The translations under genes were made by a program, and so were the position numbers. From positions 1,008 to 49,580 of the forward strand of contig JABDGE010000022.1 of assembly GCA_013286235.1 (NCBI GenBank): a DNA stretch of 48,573 nucleotides. Reading direction: 5' to 3'. Shown in pieces: positions 8,619 to 16,398 of this stretch. The notes beneath the pieces were generated by a model, which was not told where the DNA came from, ran no database searches, and worked only from the letters and a program-made list of their open reading frames with translations. Source of the DNA: Bacteroidota bacterium (lineage in GTDB: Bacteria; Bacteroidota; Bacteroidia; Sphingobacteriales; Sphingobacteriaceae). How positions within the stretch are numbered: the first letter of the stretch is position 1; the number at the start of each line of letters is the position of its first letter.

Positions 8619-8644
8619 AAGGTTCGAGTCCCAGCAGGATCACC
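8619..8644 (+). other. tRNA 3'-end-like fragment
   Basis: The stretch AAGGTTCGAGTCCCAG plus CAGGATCACC has a T-loop (TTCGAGT), the 3' T-stem strand and a discriminator followed by ACC. The matching 5' T-stem strand and the rest of a tRNA are absent. Such fragments are usual scars of integration at the 3' end of a tRNA gene. The rest of the spacer (8339-8773) holds a terminator and no gene. Confidence 0.4.
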
Positions 8645-8656
8645 GGAAGGAAAGTC

Positions 8657-8696
8657 AAAAGTCCTGAGTCGAAAGTCTCAGGACTTTTGTGTTTTT
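8657..8696 (+). terminator. Perfect 12-bp hairpin with T-rich tail
   Basis: AAAAGTCCTGAG (8657-8668) pairs perfectly with CTCAGGACTTTT (8677-8688) around an 8-base loop, followed by a T-rich tail. It lies directly after the tRNA-like fragment and would end transcription from a tRNA there. Its loop region shares the AGTCGAAAG string with the hairpin near 25405-25445. Confidence 0.65.
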
Positions 8697-8773
8697 GGGC
8701 ATCTCTTCAATTTGCTTACGAAAATCCGCATTTAGCTTATTAATCGCCGGCAGCGGCGCCTCACCTTTGTATC

Positions 8774-9535
8774 ATGAAAAATCAACACAAACGTATTGCC
8801 CTTGTAACCGGGGCCAACCAGGGTGTGGGTCTGCAAGTTGCCAAAGAATTAGTTGCAAATGGGGTTACCGTACTTTTAGGCTCGCGTGATTTCGGACGCG
8901 GCGAAACTGCCGCAAAGGAAATCGGGCCGGGCGCTATCGCTATCCAGCTAGACGTAACGGAACAGCCTTCGATCAGGGCTGCGGCAGAACATATCGAAAA
9001 GGAATTTGGCCGGCTTGACCTGCTTGTGAATAATGCGGCCATTTCCAATACGCGGAAAGGCGACCTGTCGCTGCAGGAATATGCCAAAATAAGCCGCGCC
9101 AGCACGGCATCGCTTGATGAAGTCCGCGCCGTATGGGAAACCAATGTGTTCGGTGTGCTGGCCGTTTACCAGGCCATGCTGCCGCTGCTGCGCAAATCAA
9201 CGGATGCCCGCATTGTTAACGTATCGAGCGGCGTCGGCTCACTGACCGCCAATGCCGATCCCAATTATCCGTACCACCATTTTTTCGGCCCTGTTTATCC
9301 GGCATCCAAGGCAGCGCTCAATGCCATTACGCTGGCCATCATGGTGGAGCTGGAAAATACCGGTATCAAGGTTAATTTGGTGTCGCCCGCTTTTACCAGC
9401 ACCAACCTGAACGGCTATGAGGGCACGGAATCTGTTGAGGATGGCTCGCGCGAAGTGGTACGCGTTACCCTCTTTGGTCCGGACGGCCCGAACGGAACCT
9501 TTACCCGTTGGGAAAACACCGACATCCCGTGGTAA
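8774..9535 (+). CDS. Short-chain dehydrogenase/reductase (SDR)
   Basis: A 253-aa NAD(P)-dependent oxidoreductase of the classical SDR family. It has the cofactor loop TGANQGVG near residues 13-20, the NNAA motif, the catalytic Ser in VNVSSGVGS and the catalytic YPASK pair. The closing NGTFTRWENTDIPW segment is typical of stress-type SDRs annotated in many Bacteroidota. It is followed 27 bases later by an AraC regulator on the same strand, which probably controls it. The substrate is unknown. Confidence 0.85.
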   Translation: MKNQHKRIALVTGANQGVGLQVAKELVANGVTVLLGSRDFGRGETAAKEIGPGAIAIQLDVTEQPSIRAAAEHIEKEFGRLDLLVNNAAISNTRKGDLSLQEYAKISRASTASLDEVRAVWETNVFGVLAVYQAMLPLLRKSTDARIVNVSSGVGSLTANADPNYPYHHFFGPVYPASKAALNAITLAIMVELENTGIKVNLVSPAFTSTNLNGYEGTESVEDGSREVVRVTLFGPDGPNGTFTRWENTDIPW

Positions 9536-9562
9536 CAGAATAGCTACCTTAGCTCTTGTAAA

Positions 9563-10483
9563 ATGAAAAAAGAAACAGGGGCGCCCTATAAATTTGAATC
9601 GCTGTCTGACTTTCACCGGGTGCTGGGCCTGCCGAAGCCCCTGCACCCGCTGATCAGCCTGGTTTATAATACCGACGGTAAAATACCTGTGCCGGATATT
9701 ACCTGCAAACAGTTTATGATGGCGTTTTACAAAATTTCGTATAAACCCAACCTGAAAGGGAAATTTAAATACGGGCAGCATTATTATGACTTTGACGAGG
9801 GCGGCCTGTTTTTCCTGGCGCCCAACCAGCTTACCGGCACCAGTGAGCAAAACCTTGACTTTAGCGGCTTTACCCTGTTCGTGCACCCCGACCTGCTGCT
9901 GAACTACCCTTTGGCCAAAAAGATCAAACACTACAATTTCTTTTCGTACGCCGCCACAGAGGTGCTGCACCTGTCCGACCAGGAAAAGGAAACCATCCTT
10001 GCTATTGCCAAGCTCATCGATACAGAATTGAACAGCCGGATGGATGCGCTGAGCCAGGACGTGATCATTTCCCAAATCGAGTTGCTGCTCACCTATGCCG
10101 ACCGCTTTTATAAACGCCAGTTTATTACCCGCAAGGCCGTTAATAACGACCTGCTGCAAAAGCTGGAGGAATTGCTGGACGCGTATTTTAATGATAGTTC
10201 ATCCTTAAATAAGGGTATCCCGACCGTGCAATACCTTGCAGACCATCTGCACCTTTCGCCGCACTATTTAAGCGATATGCTGCGCTCCCTTACCGGGTTA
10301 AACGCGCAGCAGCACATCCACCTGAAGCTGATCGACAAAGCGAAAGAGAAATTATCCACTACCAATTTATCCGTCAGCGAAGTGGCCTACGCCCTGGGTT
10401 TTGAACACCCGCAATCGTTCAGTACTTTGTTTAAAAGTAAGACGAAGGTTTCTCCGTTGGCGTTTAGGAGGGGATTTAATTGA
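9563..10483 (+). CDS. AraC-family transcriptional regulator
   Basis: A 306-aa DNA-binding regulator. The C-terminal 100 residues hold two helix-turn-helix units: HLSPHYLSDMLRSLTG as recognition part one, and LSVSEVAYALGFEHPQSFS with the family signature as part two. The N-terminal 190 residues are the cupin-like sensing half (FLAPNQLTGT, LFVHPDLL). It lies directly behind the SDR gene and likely regulates that pair. A similar AraC/SDR pair lies at 23311-25010 beyond the defence island. Confidence 0.85.
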   Translation: MKKETGAPYKFESLSDFHRVLGLPKPLHPLISLVYNTDGKIPVPDITCKQFMMAFYKISYKPNLKGKFKYGQHYYDFDEGGLFFLAPNQLTGTSEQNLDFSGFTLFVHPDLLLNYPLAKKIKHYNFFSYAATEVLHLSDQEKETILAIAKLIDTELNSRMDALSQDVIISQIELLLTYADRFYKRQFITRKAVNNDLLQKLEELLDAYFNDSSSLNKGIPTVQYLADHLHLSPHYLSDMLRSLTGLNAQQHIHLKLIDKAKEKLSTTNLSVSEVAYALGFEHPQSFSTLFKSKTKVSPLAFRRGFN

Positions 10484-11140
10484 GGGGTACTTGGTTATAG
10501 TTTATGGGCCTTCGACGGGGGCGAACGTGATTCGTTTTCGGTTAGGTTCCAGGCTACGGATAACGGGACCATCAGAATGCAGCTTCGATCCAAGGCGGGC
10601 TACCTGTCAGCACGAGTAGCCCACCTCGTTCGGCCATTACCCGGATACTCGCGCCTGAAAAGGGGGCTATGGACTGTCTTTGGCAAACAGTTCAGCAGCC
10701 ATAACGCCATATTAAACTTTGCCTTGACTGACCTCAAAACGAAATGACCAGCAACTCGGCCGTACCGATACTCTCAACTACAAACAAGATATCCGCATGA
10801 CCCTTTCGAATATTGACAAAATGCAGGTAAATATGGTGCAGTTTACCTTATTTTGATTTGCCGGTAGTATTATGGACAATACATAATAAATAGTTATCTA
10901 TAGTTGACTATTAGTTAGTAGCAGCGATTTGCGAAGAGTTAATTCAAGTAAAACACTACTGAATAACTTGGAGTATGTAGGAGACTGGTATCCGAGCACT
11001 CCGTTTTGACCGTGTGATAGGTGGCTAGATTAACTACAACTCGGAACAAAGTAGATTTGTAAGGATTTGTGATCGTTTCTTAAGCTGAAAATCTTGAGCA
11101 TGATATTAAAAACCACCTTAAGCCCGGGAAGCAATTTAAT
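10484..11140. other. Spacer without a convincing gene
   Basis: A 657-base gap between the AraC gene and the convergent Argonaute operon. The first half is GC-rich and carries short open stretches, including a 56-codon frame at 10577-10747 (+), and reads like decayed coding DNA. The second half is AT-rich with no ORF. No tRNA, hairpin array or transposase is seen. Confidence 0.4.
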
Positions 11141-12277
11141 TCAAATTTGATTTTTTAATAAAGACCGAACGATTGACCGTTCCCATTGGTCGTATTGTTC
11201 GGGGTCAGATTCAAAATTATCCCAGGCTTCATGTATGAGTTGTATATAAGACGAGTTAGCACCTGTCGCTGTCGTCACATAGTCTCCAAAACTAACGGGC
11301 GCGGCTTCCACGAGCATATTGTCAATGGTTTCAGTAATGGCCTGGTGATATTTTGGCGAGTAATAACCAAAGTATTCTTCATTGATTTTAAGTGTATCGG
11401 CTATTTTCTGCCAAGATTTTTCCAATGCGTCGGCTTCCGCTATTAGACCCAATCTTCGCGCACGCTCTGCCAAAAATTTGATCCGTAGCCAATTTACCGG
11501 ATGACTGCTGTTGGCCAGGTTCTTTTCAGGCAATTGCAATGAATTCTGGCCTTGCATCCGTAAATAATAGCTGAACGCGTTCAGATAAGTTTTGCCGCCA
11601 ATCTCTAAACCCACTGCATCGCAAAAAAATTCTTGTGTCCATTCATACCAGGTTTCCACGATCCGCTGTGCTTTATCCGCCTGGTCTTTCGCTACCTGGT
11701 TATTGGATTTAAAAGGTGGCTGTAAAATTACGCCCAATTTAGTTTGTAATTCCTGGACCAGGGCGTCCATTTCGGGTTTATGGGCTTTATAAAAGTAATG
11801 ACCGATTTCATGAAAAAACAATGGCAGGAACAGCAAACCCTGCTGTGAGATCACGGGCAGGTAATAGCCCAAGGGATAGCCGACACCCGTCAGAATCGAA
11901 AAATCGCCATCCTGAATAAAAAAAGGCTGATTTTTAGTTTGTGAATGCTCGTTATGAAGCCATGTTAACAACTTTAAGGCTAACAGATCATTGTCGTGGT
12001 TACGATAAATTGCCGGCAGGTACTTGGTGCTAATAATCCGAAAAACGGTTTGAAGTGACGAAAAGTTGCTTAGGATGTCTTCATGGAGGTCGCTGTCGTT
12101 CAGCCCGATGTAGTATTCCAGTTGGTTAAGTCCGTCTTCAATATTTTTATAAGCCGATAAAATCCATTCCCGTAACCTGTTCAGTTCTGCCGGAACCGGT
12201 TTATCGGTAACTATCGTAGTCGCTGCTTTTAACTCCCGTTTGAAGTTTAACAGGGAGCGTTTTAATATCAAATCCAT
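11141..12277 (-). CDS. Gluzincin-type metalloprotein, Argonaute operon
   Basis: A 378-aa soluble protein. A zinc helix FFHEIGHYF (His156, Glu157, His160) is followed by WTQEFFCDAVG with Glu216 and Asp220. HExxH plus ExxxD about 56 residues on is the gluzincin zinc-peptidase signature, so all catalytic residues appear present. Residues 1-130 are helical and of unknown type, and the C-terminal 150 residues are also helical. No signal peptide. It is last in the operon, and its ATG overlaps the stop of the 149-aa gene by one base (TAATG), which ties it tightly to the Argonaute unit. It may be a proteolytic effector or a processing factor; the target is unknown. Confidence 0.65.
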   Translation of the reverse strand: MDLILKRSLLNFKRELKAATTIVTDKPVPAELNRLREWILSAYKNIEDGLNQLEYYIGLNDSDLHEDILSNFSSLQTVFRIISTKYLPAIYRNHDNDLLALKLLTWLHNEHSQTKNQPFFIQDGDFSILTGVGYPLGYYLPVISQQGLLFLPLFFHEIGHYFYKAHKPEMDALVQELQTKLGVILQPPFKSNNQVAKDQADKAQRIVETWYEWTQEFFCDAVGLEIGGKTYLNAFSYYLRMQGQNSLQLPEKNLANSSHPVNWLRIKFLAERARRLGLIAEADALEKSWQKIADTLKINEEYFGYYSPKYHQAITETIDNMLVEAAPVSFGDYVTTATGANSSYIQLIHEAWDNFESDPEQYDQWERSIVRSLLKNQI

Positions 12278-12726
12278 TAAATCTCGCCCATTAGTTCCCG
12301 AATATCTGACAATCCATGTGTTTGAACTAATTTTCTGAATTCAGCTAAGGAGTCAATTAGTTTTATGCGGTCTTCCGCTGTATCGGAATTGATCAATTCC
12401 AACACTTTTTGTGGGGAGCTTTTAAAGAGCGCAGATTTAAATTGCGTCTTCTTGCTTTTGGCGTCCACATATTTGCGTACCAAATTGCGATAGCGCAAAT
12501 CGATACCGATTAAAGGATCCGCATTGTTTTGCGCAGTGCTGACGAGCTGCTCCAATTTCGTCATAAAATCGGAGATGTATTGTTTGGAAGCGTTAATGTC
12601 CGCCACGCTGATTTTATCATCGACTCCTTTTTTTGACAACCTGAGGTGGATCAACATGCGATTAATCGACTCCAGCAAGCTTTGGTTGCGTTCAAAGCTT
12701 TGAAAGGCTAATTCTTTGGTTTCCAT
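12277..12726 (-). CDS. Small helical protein of the Argonaute operon
   Basis: A 149-aa hydrophilic, almost wholly alpha-helical protein with no recognised family. Long amphipathic stretches (residues 10-60 and 90-140) suggest a helical bundle or coiled-coil adaptor. It lies 11 bases after the Argonaute stop and overlaps the following metalloprotein start by one base. The position suggests it links Argonaute with the peptidase, or inhibits the peptidase until target recognition. Both ideas are inference. Confidence 0.6.
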   Translation of the reverse strand: METKELAFQSFERNQSLLESINRMLIHLRLSKKGVDDKISVADINASKQYISDFMTKLEQLVSTAQNNADPLIGIDLRYRNLVRKYVDAKSKKTQFKSALFKSSPQKVLELINSDTAEDRIKLIDSLAEFRKLVQTHGLSDIRELMGEI

Positions 12727-12737
12727 AAGGCTTGAAT

Positions 12738-15038
12738 TTAAAATCTCAAAATTTCTTGGTCCATTTTGTCCCTTAGCTGCTCATCGGTGCGTTTAGCCGG
12801 ATAGGTTAAACGCTGCGAAACGCGTGGGCTTGAATAATTCAGCTGCGAGGTTACAAAAATATCTGCCAGTACTTTTTTGAGATCGCACGCTGTATATTTT
12901 TTCTTTATTAGTATCGGAGAAGCAGTTCCCTGGTTTAGCGTGCCTGCGCCTGTGGTATTGATCACCACAGAATCTTTATCAAGTAATAAATAGGATCCTT
13001 CTAAGCAATTCACATGCATGGCGCCGCGTTTTTCCCAGATTTTGATTTGCTTGAGTGTCGATTTATGGTATTCAATAAAATCATAGGAGAAATCAGCGGA
13101 GAAAATGCCATTGCTTTGGAAATGCTGAACTACTGATTTTATCGCCTCGAATTCCTGTCCGCAATCCTTACCATCCCGGAGGATGAGCATCGACCGTAAT
13201 TGATTGTCCTGAATCGTATCTTTATTTTCGTCAATCAAGGCTTTAAGATAACGTTCCAGTAAAGGTTTGGCAATTTCCTCTTCTTTGGAGTCGACTTTTG
13301 GTTTAATCGACTCACCATAAAGCGGGATTCGCATGTTTTTTCCATAGATAAACAACGAAAGGCCAATAAATTTCTTTTTTGCGCCAACATCAATAACCAA
13401 TTGCATGTCGTAGTTCAGCTTGGGTTCGATCATATAGGGCAAACAGCCCAATTGCTGGATAATATCGTAGACATTTTGTTCGACAAATGAATCCCAATTC
13501 CGTAATCCTTTATCGCCATTGCGTGCGATACCGTCTTTATAATCTTTGAATCCTTTATAGTTCCGGCGCAATTCGTACGACGTTAACCTTTTCAATTGCC
13601 AGTCCTTTAATTCGTAACGAATGTTGAAATAGGTCAAGGCGTCCTCGTCATCGAAAGCGAAGACAACCATTCCCGGATCATGATTGGCCGACAACTCGCT
13701 GATCATGGATTCGTAAGATTGGTAACTTTCCACGGTAGGTTCCACTTTGATCTTGGTCACTTTTTCAATCATCGCACAGCATTCATTGGCGAAAAAAATG
13801 GCCAGATGCTCATCCACACGCATCGGAAACACGAAGTGGATTTCGCGCGGCATCGTTTCGGGCACATAAAAACAGCCGCAATTTTGCAACATGGACCGCC
13901 GGCTCGAATAGTGTTTTTTATAGGTGGCCTCTGTGCGTTCGGCAGGTGGTGCCAGCCGGCGGTTGTCACCAAATAGCAAACCGGGTAATGAAACGATCCC
14001 GCATTGATCCTCTTTTGGCCGGAAATATCCCGGATATACTTCGGTAAACAAATTTCCAAATGGCTTGCTGCCCAGCTTTGCCCAAAATTTGTTCATCAAT
14101 TCTGTTCGCTCCTGGGGCGGGATTTTATCTTTTTGGCTCATTTTATGATCAAGAGCATCATTCATTACCCGTAGGATTAGTTTGTTGGCCGGAACCAACA
14201 CCTGCTTTTCCTTCATGTTGGGAAATGACACGGCAGCAACCCTGTCGGAAGGCTTTACCTCATAATCTGGCGCGACCTCCTTATAATACGCAAAAAGATT
14301 GGCATATTTTTTATTGGCTACCAGCAATTCACCGGAGGTGATCAGGGTCATATTTGGTAAATATTGTTTGAAATAACACTTGCTCCGCCCGTTAGGGCCG
14401 TCGTACATCAATGTGCCTTTTTGCTCTTTCTGACGCCCGGCCAATTTATTGAACTCATCGACGTATCCCAGCCTAAAATAATCGTCAACCGTAAGACTGG
14501 TGAAAAAGGCGGTACTGATATTCACTGAAAATTGCAGTCCTTCTCCTTCTACGTATTGGTCGGCGATCTCAAAACGGCGAAAACCTTGAATAGCTGAAAC
14601 TTTGTATTTGTTTACAAAATCACTCTTTAAAAAAGGATCGGGTTCGTAAAAAATACTGGGCTGCCCAAAAATGGTCCACAAATCTGTCCGCTTTACAATT
14701 TGGGTCAATAAGGCGCGTTTATATAATTCAATGATGGTTTGCTGGTGTTTCGGATTGCTGATCACGAAAGTAAAAAAACCTTCGACGGGTTCGATTCGGA
14801 CCAGCATATCATCAACAGGGAATGTTTTCCGCCTGATTTCGAGCCGGTGTTCGGTCACGATCGTATTCCACTTTCCGTTATGAAAGCAGGGTGCCGCAGG
14901 AACGCCTGCATCGCGGCTGAGCAAGGTGCAAAATTTCTCTGCCTTGTCCTTAGTAAGTTCTAACCCGGCTAATTCATACATCCTGACCTTTACCATTAAT
15001 TGCGAGCCATGCTTTACGCGCTTCAGATTTGTTTCCAT
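12738..15038 (-). CDS. Long prokaryotic Argonaute, predicted catalytically active
   Basis: A 766-aa guide-dependent nucleic-acid-binding protein. The start at 15038 is chosen because an AGGA-like site precedes it and the Cas4-like gene stops at 15040. A PAZ-like part is seen at about 170-270 (NISTAFFTSLTVDDYF), a MID part at about 455-540, and PIWI from about 545. The PIWI tetrad reads Asp550 in LVIDVGAKKKF, an acidic Glu586-588 cluster as candidate glutamate finger, Asp622 in LILRDGK, and Asp752 in YPAKRTDEQL. This predicts slicing activity. The MID 5'-phosphate pocket is atypical: YELK is present but the usual Gln is not obvious, so guide preference is open. It sits between a Cas4-like nuclease and two accessory genes. 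Confidence 0.85.
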   Translation of the reverse strand: METNLKRVKHGSQLMVKVRMYELAGLELTKDKAEKFCTLLSRDAGVPAAPCFHNGKWNTIVTEHRLEIRRKTFPVDDMLVRIEPVEGFFTFVISNPKHQQTIIELYKRALLTQIVKRTDLWTIFGQPSIFYEPDPFLKSDFVNKYKVSAIQGFRRFEIADQYVEGEGLQFSVNISTAFFTSLTVDDYFRLGYVDEFNKLAGRQKEQKGTLMYDGPNGRSKCYFKQYLPNMTLITSGELLVANKKYANLFAYYKEVAPDYEVKPSDRVAAVSFPNMKEKQVLVPANKLILRVMNDALDHKMSQKDKIPPQERTELMNKFWAKLGSKPFGNLFTEVYPGYFRPKEDQCGIVSLPGLLFGDNRRLAPPAERTEATYKKHYSSRRSMLQNCGCFYVPETMPREIHFVFPMRVDEHLAIFFANECCAMIEKVTKIKVEPTVESYQSYESMISELSANHDPGMVVFAFDDEDALTYFNIRYELKDWQLKRLTSYELRRNYKGFKDYKDGIARNGDKGLRNWDSFVEQNVYDIIQQLGCLPYMIEPKLNYDMQLVIDVGAKKKFIGLSLFIYGKNMRIPLYGESIKPKVDSKEEEIAKPLLERYLKALIDENKDTIQDNQLRSMLILRDGKDCGQEFEAIKSVVQHFQSNGIFSADFSYDFIEYHKSTLKQIKIWEKRGAMHVNCLEGSYLLLDKDSVVINTTGAGTLNQGTASPILIKKKYTACDLKKVLADIFVTSQLNYSSPRVSQRLTYPAKRTDEQLRDKMDQEILRF

Positions 15039-15039
15039 A

Positions 15040-15984
15040 TTAGTTCCTCGTACAAATTTTTTTAAAAGGACATTGCGCGCAAACTTTCTCCTGCCTGCAG
15101 GGTGTAAATGCCTCAATGACACCTTCGTTTCCAAAATCCTCCAGTTCTCTTAACCTGTCCGCATCCTGGATAATACGTGCTTTAGCCCGTTGAACCTGTA
15201 TTTTGGAAAAGTCCAAAGGTTCCAAAATCCTTTCGTTCAGGTAGGCTTTGTAAATCAAAATTTTATTCTCGGTTATCCCTTTTTGTTTGATCAGCCATAA
15301 GCCATACACTAGTAGCTGCAAGCTAGTATCTTCGGCTTCTTTCACCCCCGTTTTCCAATCCGCTATGATCCAGTTATCTCCTTCCGGATAGATCATATCC
15401 GCAATGCCATCCACGTGTATACCGGGGAAATTAAATCCTATTCTTCTTTCGACAAGGGCCTCAGGGTGTAATGCGCCTGACCGCAATGGCTCAAAACAAG
15501 TACTGCGATAAAAATTATCCAACAGCTGATCGGTTTTTTGACCAACCTGGTTGATTAAGGTATTGCTTTCTTTTTCGCAGTAATATATTTCGAGTATCGA
15601 TTTAGGGATATGCTTGTATTCTTTATAGATCTCATCCCGTAATTCGGCAGAATAATTACAAGCATCTTTGATGATCCGGCGCGCAAAACTTTTCAAGCGG
15701 TTCAAATCCCACTCGACCCCTTTTCTTTGATTCTTAAAGAATGTCCGGATAACAAAGTGAACAATATCCCCCGCAATCAAATACTCATTGGAAAGCGACT
15801 TAAGGAAATTGATCTGATCTTTATTTTTCTGATTTTGAGCAACCGCCATCTTTCCGGCAAAGTATTGATAATAGTATTTTCTCGGACAGGTCTCGAATAC
15901 TTGCATACGGGCCAGCGACCAATCCATGACAGGTATGATTGGCGTTTGGATTTTAATTGCAGTATTCGACATCCTTGGTAACAT
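15040..15984 (-). CDS. Cas4-like / RecB-family nuclease with Fe-S cluster motif
   Basis: A 314-aa PD-(D/E)XK exonuclease. A first cysteine Cys33 lies in FETCPRKYYY, motif I is GDIVH (Asp73, His76), motif II VDGIAD (Asp192, Asp196), motif III ADWKTG (Asp209, Lys211), and then QLLVYG (Gln223, Tyr227). Three or four cysteines close the chain (Cys296, 302, 305, 311), which with Cys33 bind a 4Fe-4S cluster in Cas4/AddB proteins. There is no CRISPR array in the window, so the role is Argonaute-linked: probably DNA end resection or guide supply. It starts 3 bases after the XRE stop and ends 1 base before the Argonaute start. Confidence 0.85.
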   Translation of the reverse strand: MLPRMSNTAIKIQTPIIPVMDWSLARMQVFETCPRKYYYQYFAGKMAVAQNQKNKDQINFLKSLSNEYLIAGDIVHFVIRTFFKNQRKGVEWDLNRLKSFARRIIKDACNYSAELRDEIYKEYKHIPKSILEIYYCEKESNTLINQVGQKTDQLLDNFYRSTCFEPLRSGALHPEALVERRIGFNFPGIHVDGIADMIYPEGDNWIIADWKTGVKEAEDTSLQLLVYGLWLIKQKGITENKILIYKAYLNERILEPLDFSKIQVQRAKARIIQDADRLRELEDFGNEGVIEAFTPCRQEKVCAQCPFKKICTRN

Positions 15985-15987
15985 TCT

Positions 15988-16329
15988 TTATCTTAATTTT
16001 TTCAGGCTTTGTGTCAACTGGTCCCATTCAGTATCCGATAATCCCATATGCCGGACTTCATTCATAAATTTGATGGCCGACTGGCTGGAAGTGATGGCAT
16101 TGCTCATGTCGGTGCTGATCTTTTTTGAATTGGCCAGCAGAATATCTTCGGACATCCCCAGTATATTGGCGATTTTAAGGATGGTATCCGCAGCAGGCGG
16201 GGGCATTCGGTCATTCTCAATTTTACTGATATAGGAAAAATCCACCCCTACCTGATCGGCCAGATCACGTTGGCTGATACCCTTTTCCCGCCTGACACTT
16301 TTCAATAATTGTCCAAATGATTGATTCAT
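15988..16329 (-). CDS. XRE-family regulator of the Argonaute operon
   Basis: A 113-aa protein with an N-terminal Cro/CI helix-turn-helix (residues 5-60, GISQRDLADQVGVDFSYISK) and a short C-terminal helical part. It opens the compact XRE-Cas4-Argonaute-149aa-gluzincin block. A palindrome overlapping its own promoter (16353-16365) suggests autorepression. Predicted promoter and start codon are so close that the transcript may be leaderless. Confidence 0.85.
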   Translation of the reverse strand: MNQSFGQLLKSVRREKGISQRDLADQVGVDFSYISKIENDRMPPPAADTILKIANILGMSEDILLANSKKISTDMSNAITSSQSAIKFMNEVRHMGLSDTEWDQLTQSLKKLR

Positions 16330-16333
16330 AATT

Positions 16334-16365
16334 CAAAGATACAGAATGTTGAGTTGAATATCAAC
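16334..16365 (-). promoter_or_regulatory. Promoter and palindromic operator of the XRE gene
   Basis: On the minus strand a -7 box TATCTTTG (16334-16341) matches TAnnTTTG, and a TTG (16362-16364) lies 20 bases upstream as -33 box. The inverted repeat GTTGA-ATA-TCAAC (16353-16365) covers the -33 box, as expected for a repressor site. The -7 box ends only four bases before the ATG, so transcription may start at the start codon. Confidence 0.55.
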
Positions 16366-16398
16366 ACCATTTTAAAAATATTTTTTTATCGTTTTGTT

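Noticed and set aside
9239..10159. 306-codon minus-strand open frame
   Set aside because: It is the antisense shadow of the SDR end and the AraC gene, both of which have clear family motifs.
10577..10747. 56-codon plus-strand frame in the spacer before the Argonaute operon
   Set aside because: No family pattern and no start signal; reads as chance or decayed coding DNA.
12738..15134. Upstream start of the Argonaute gene at 15134
   Set aside because: It would overlap the Cas4-like gene by 95 bases; the start at 15038 follows that gene directly with an AGGA-like site.
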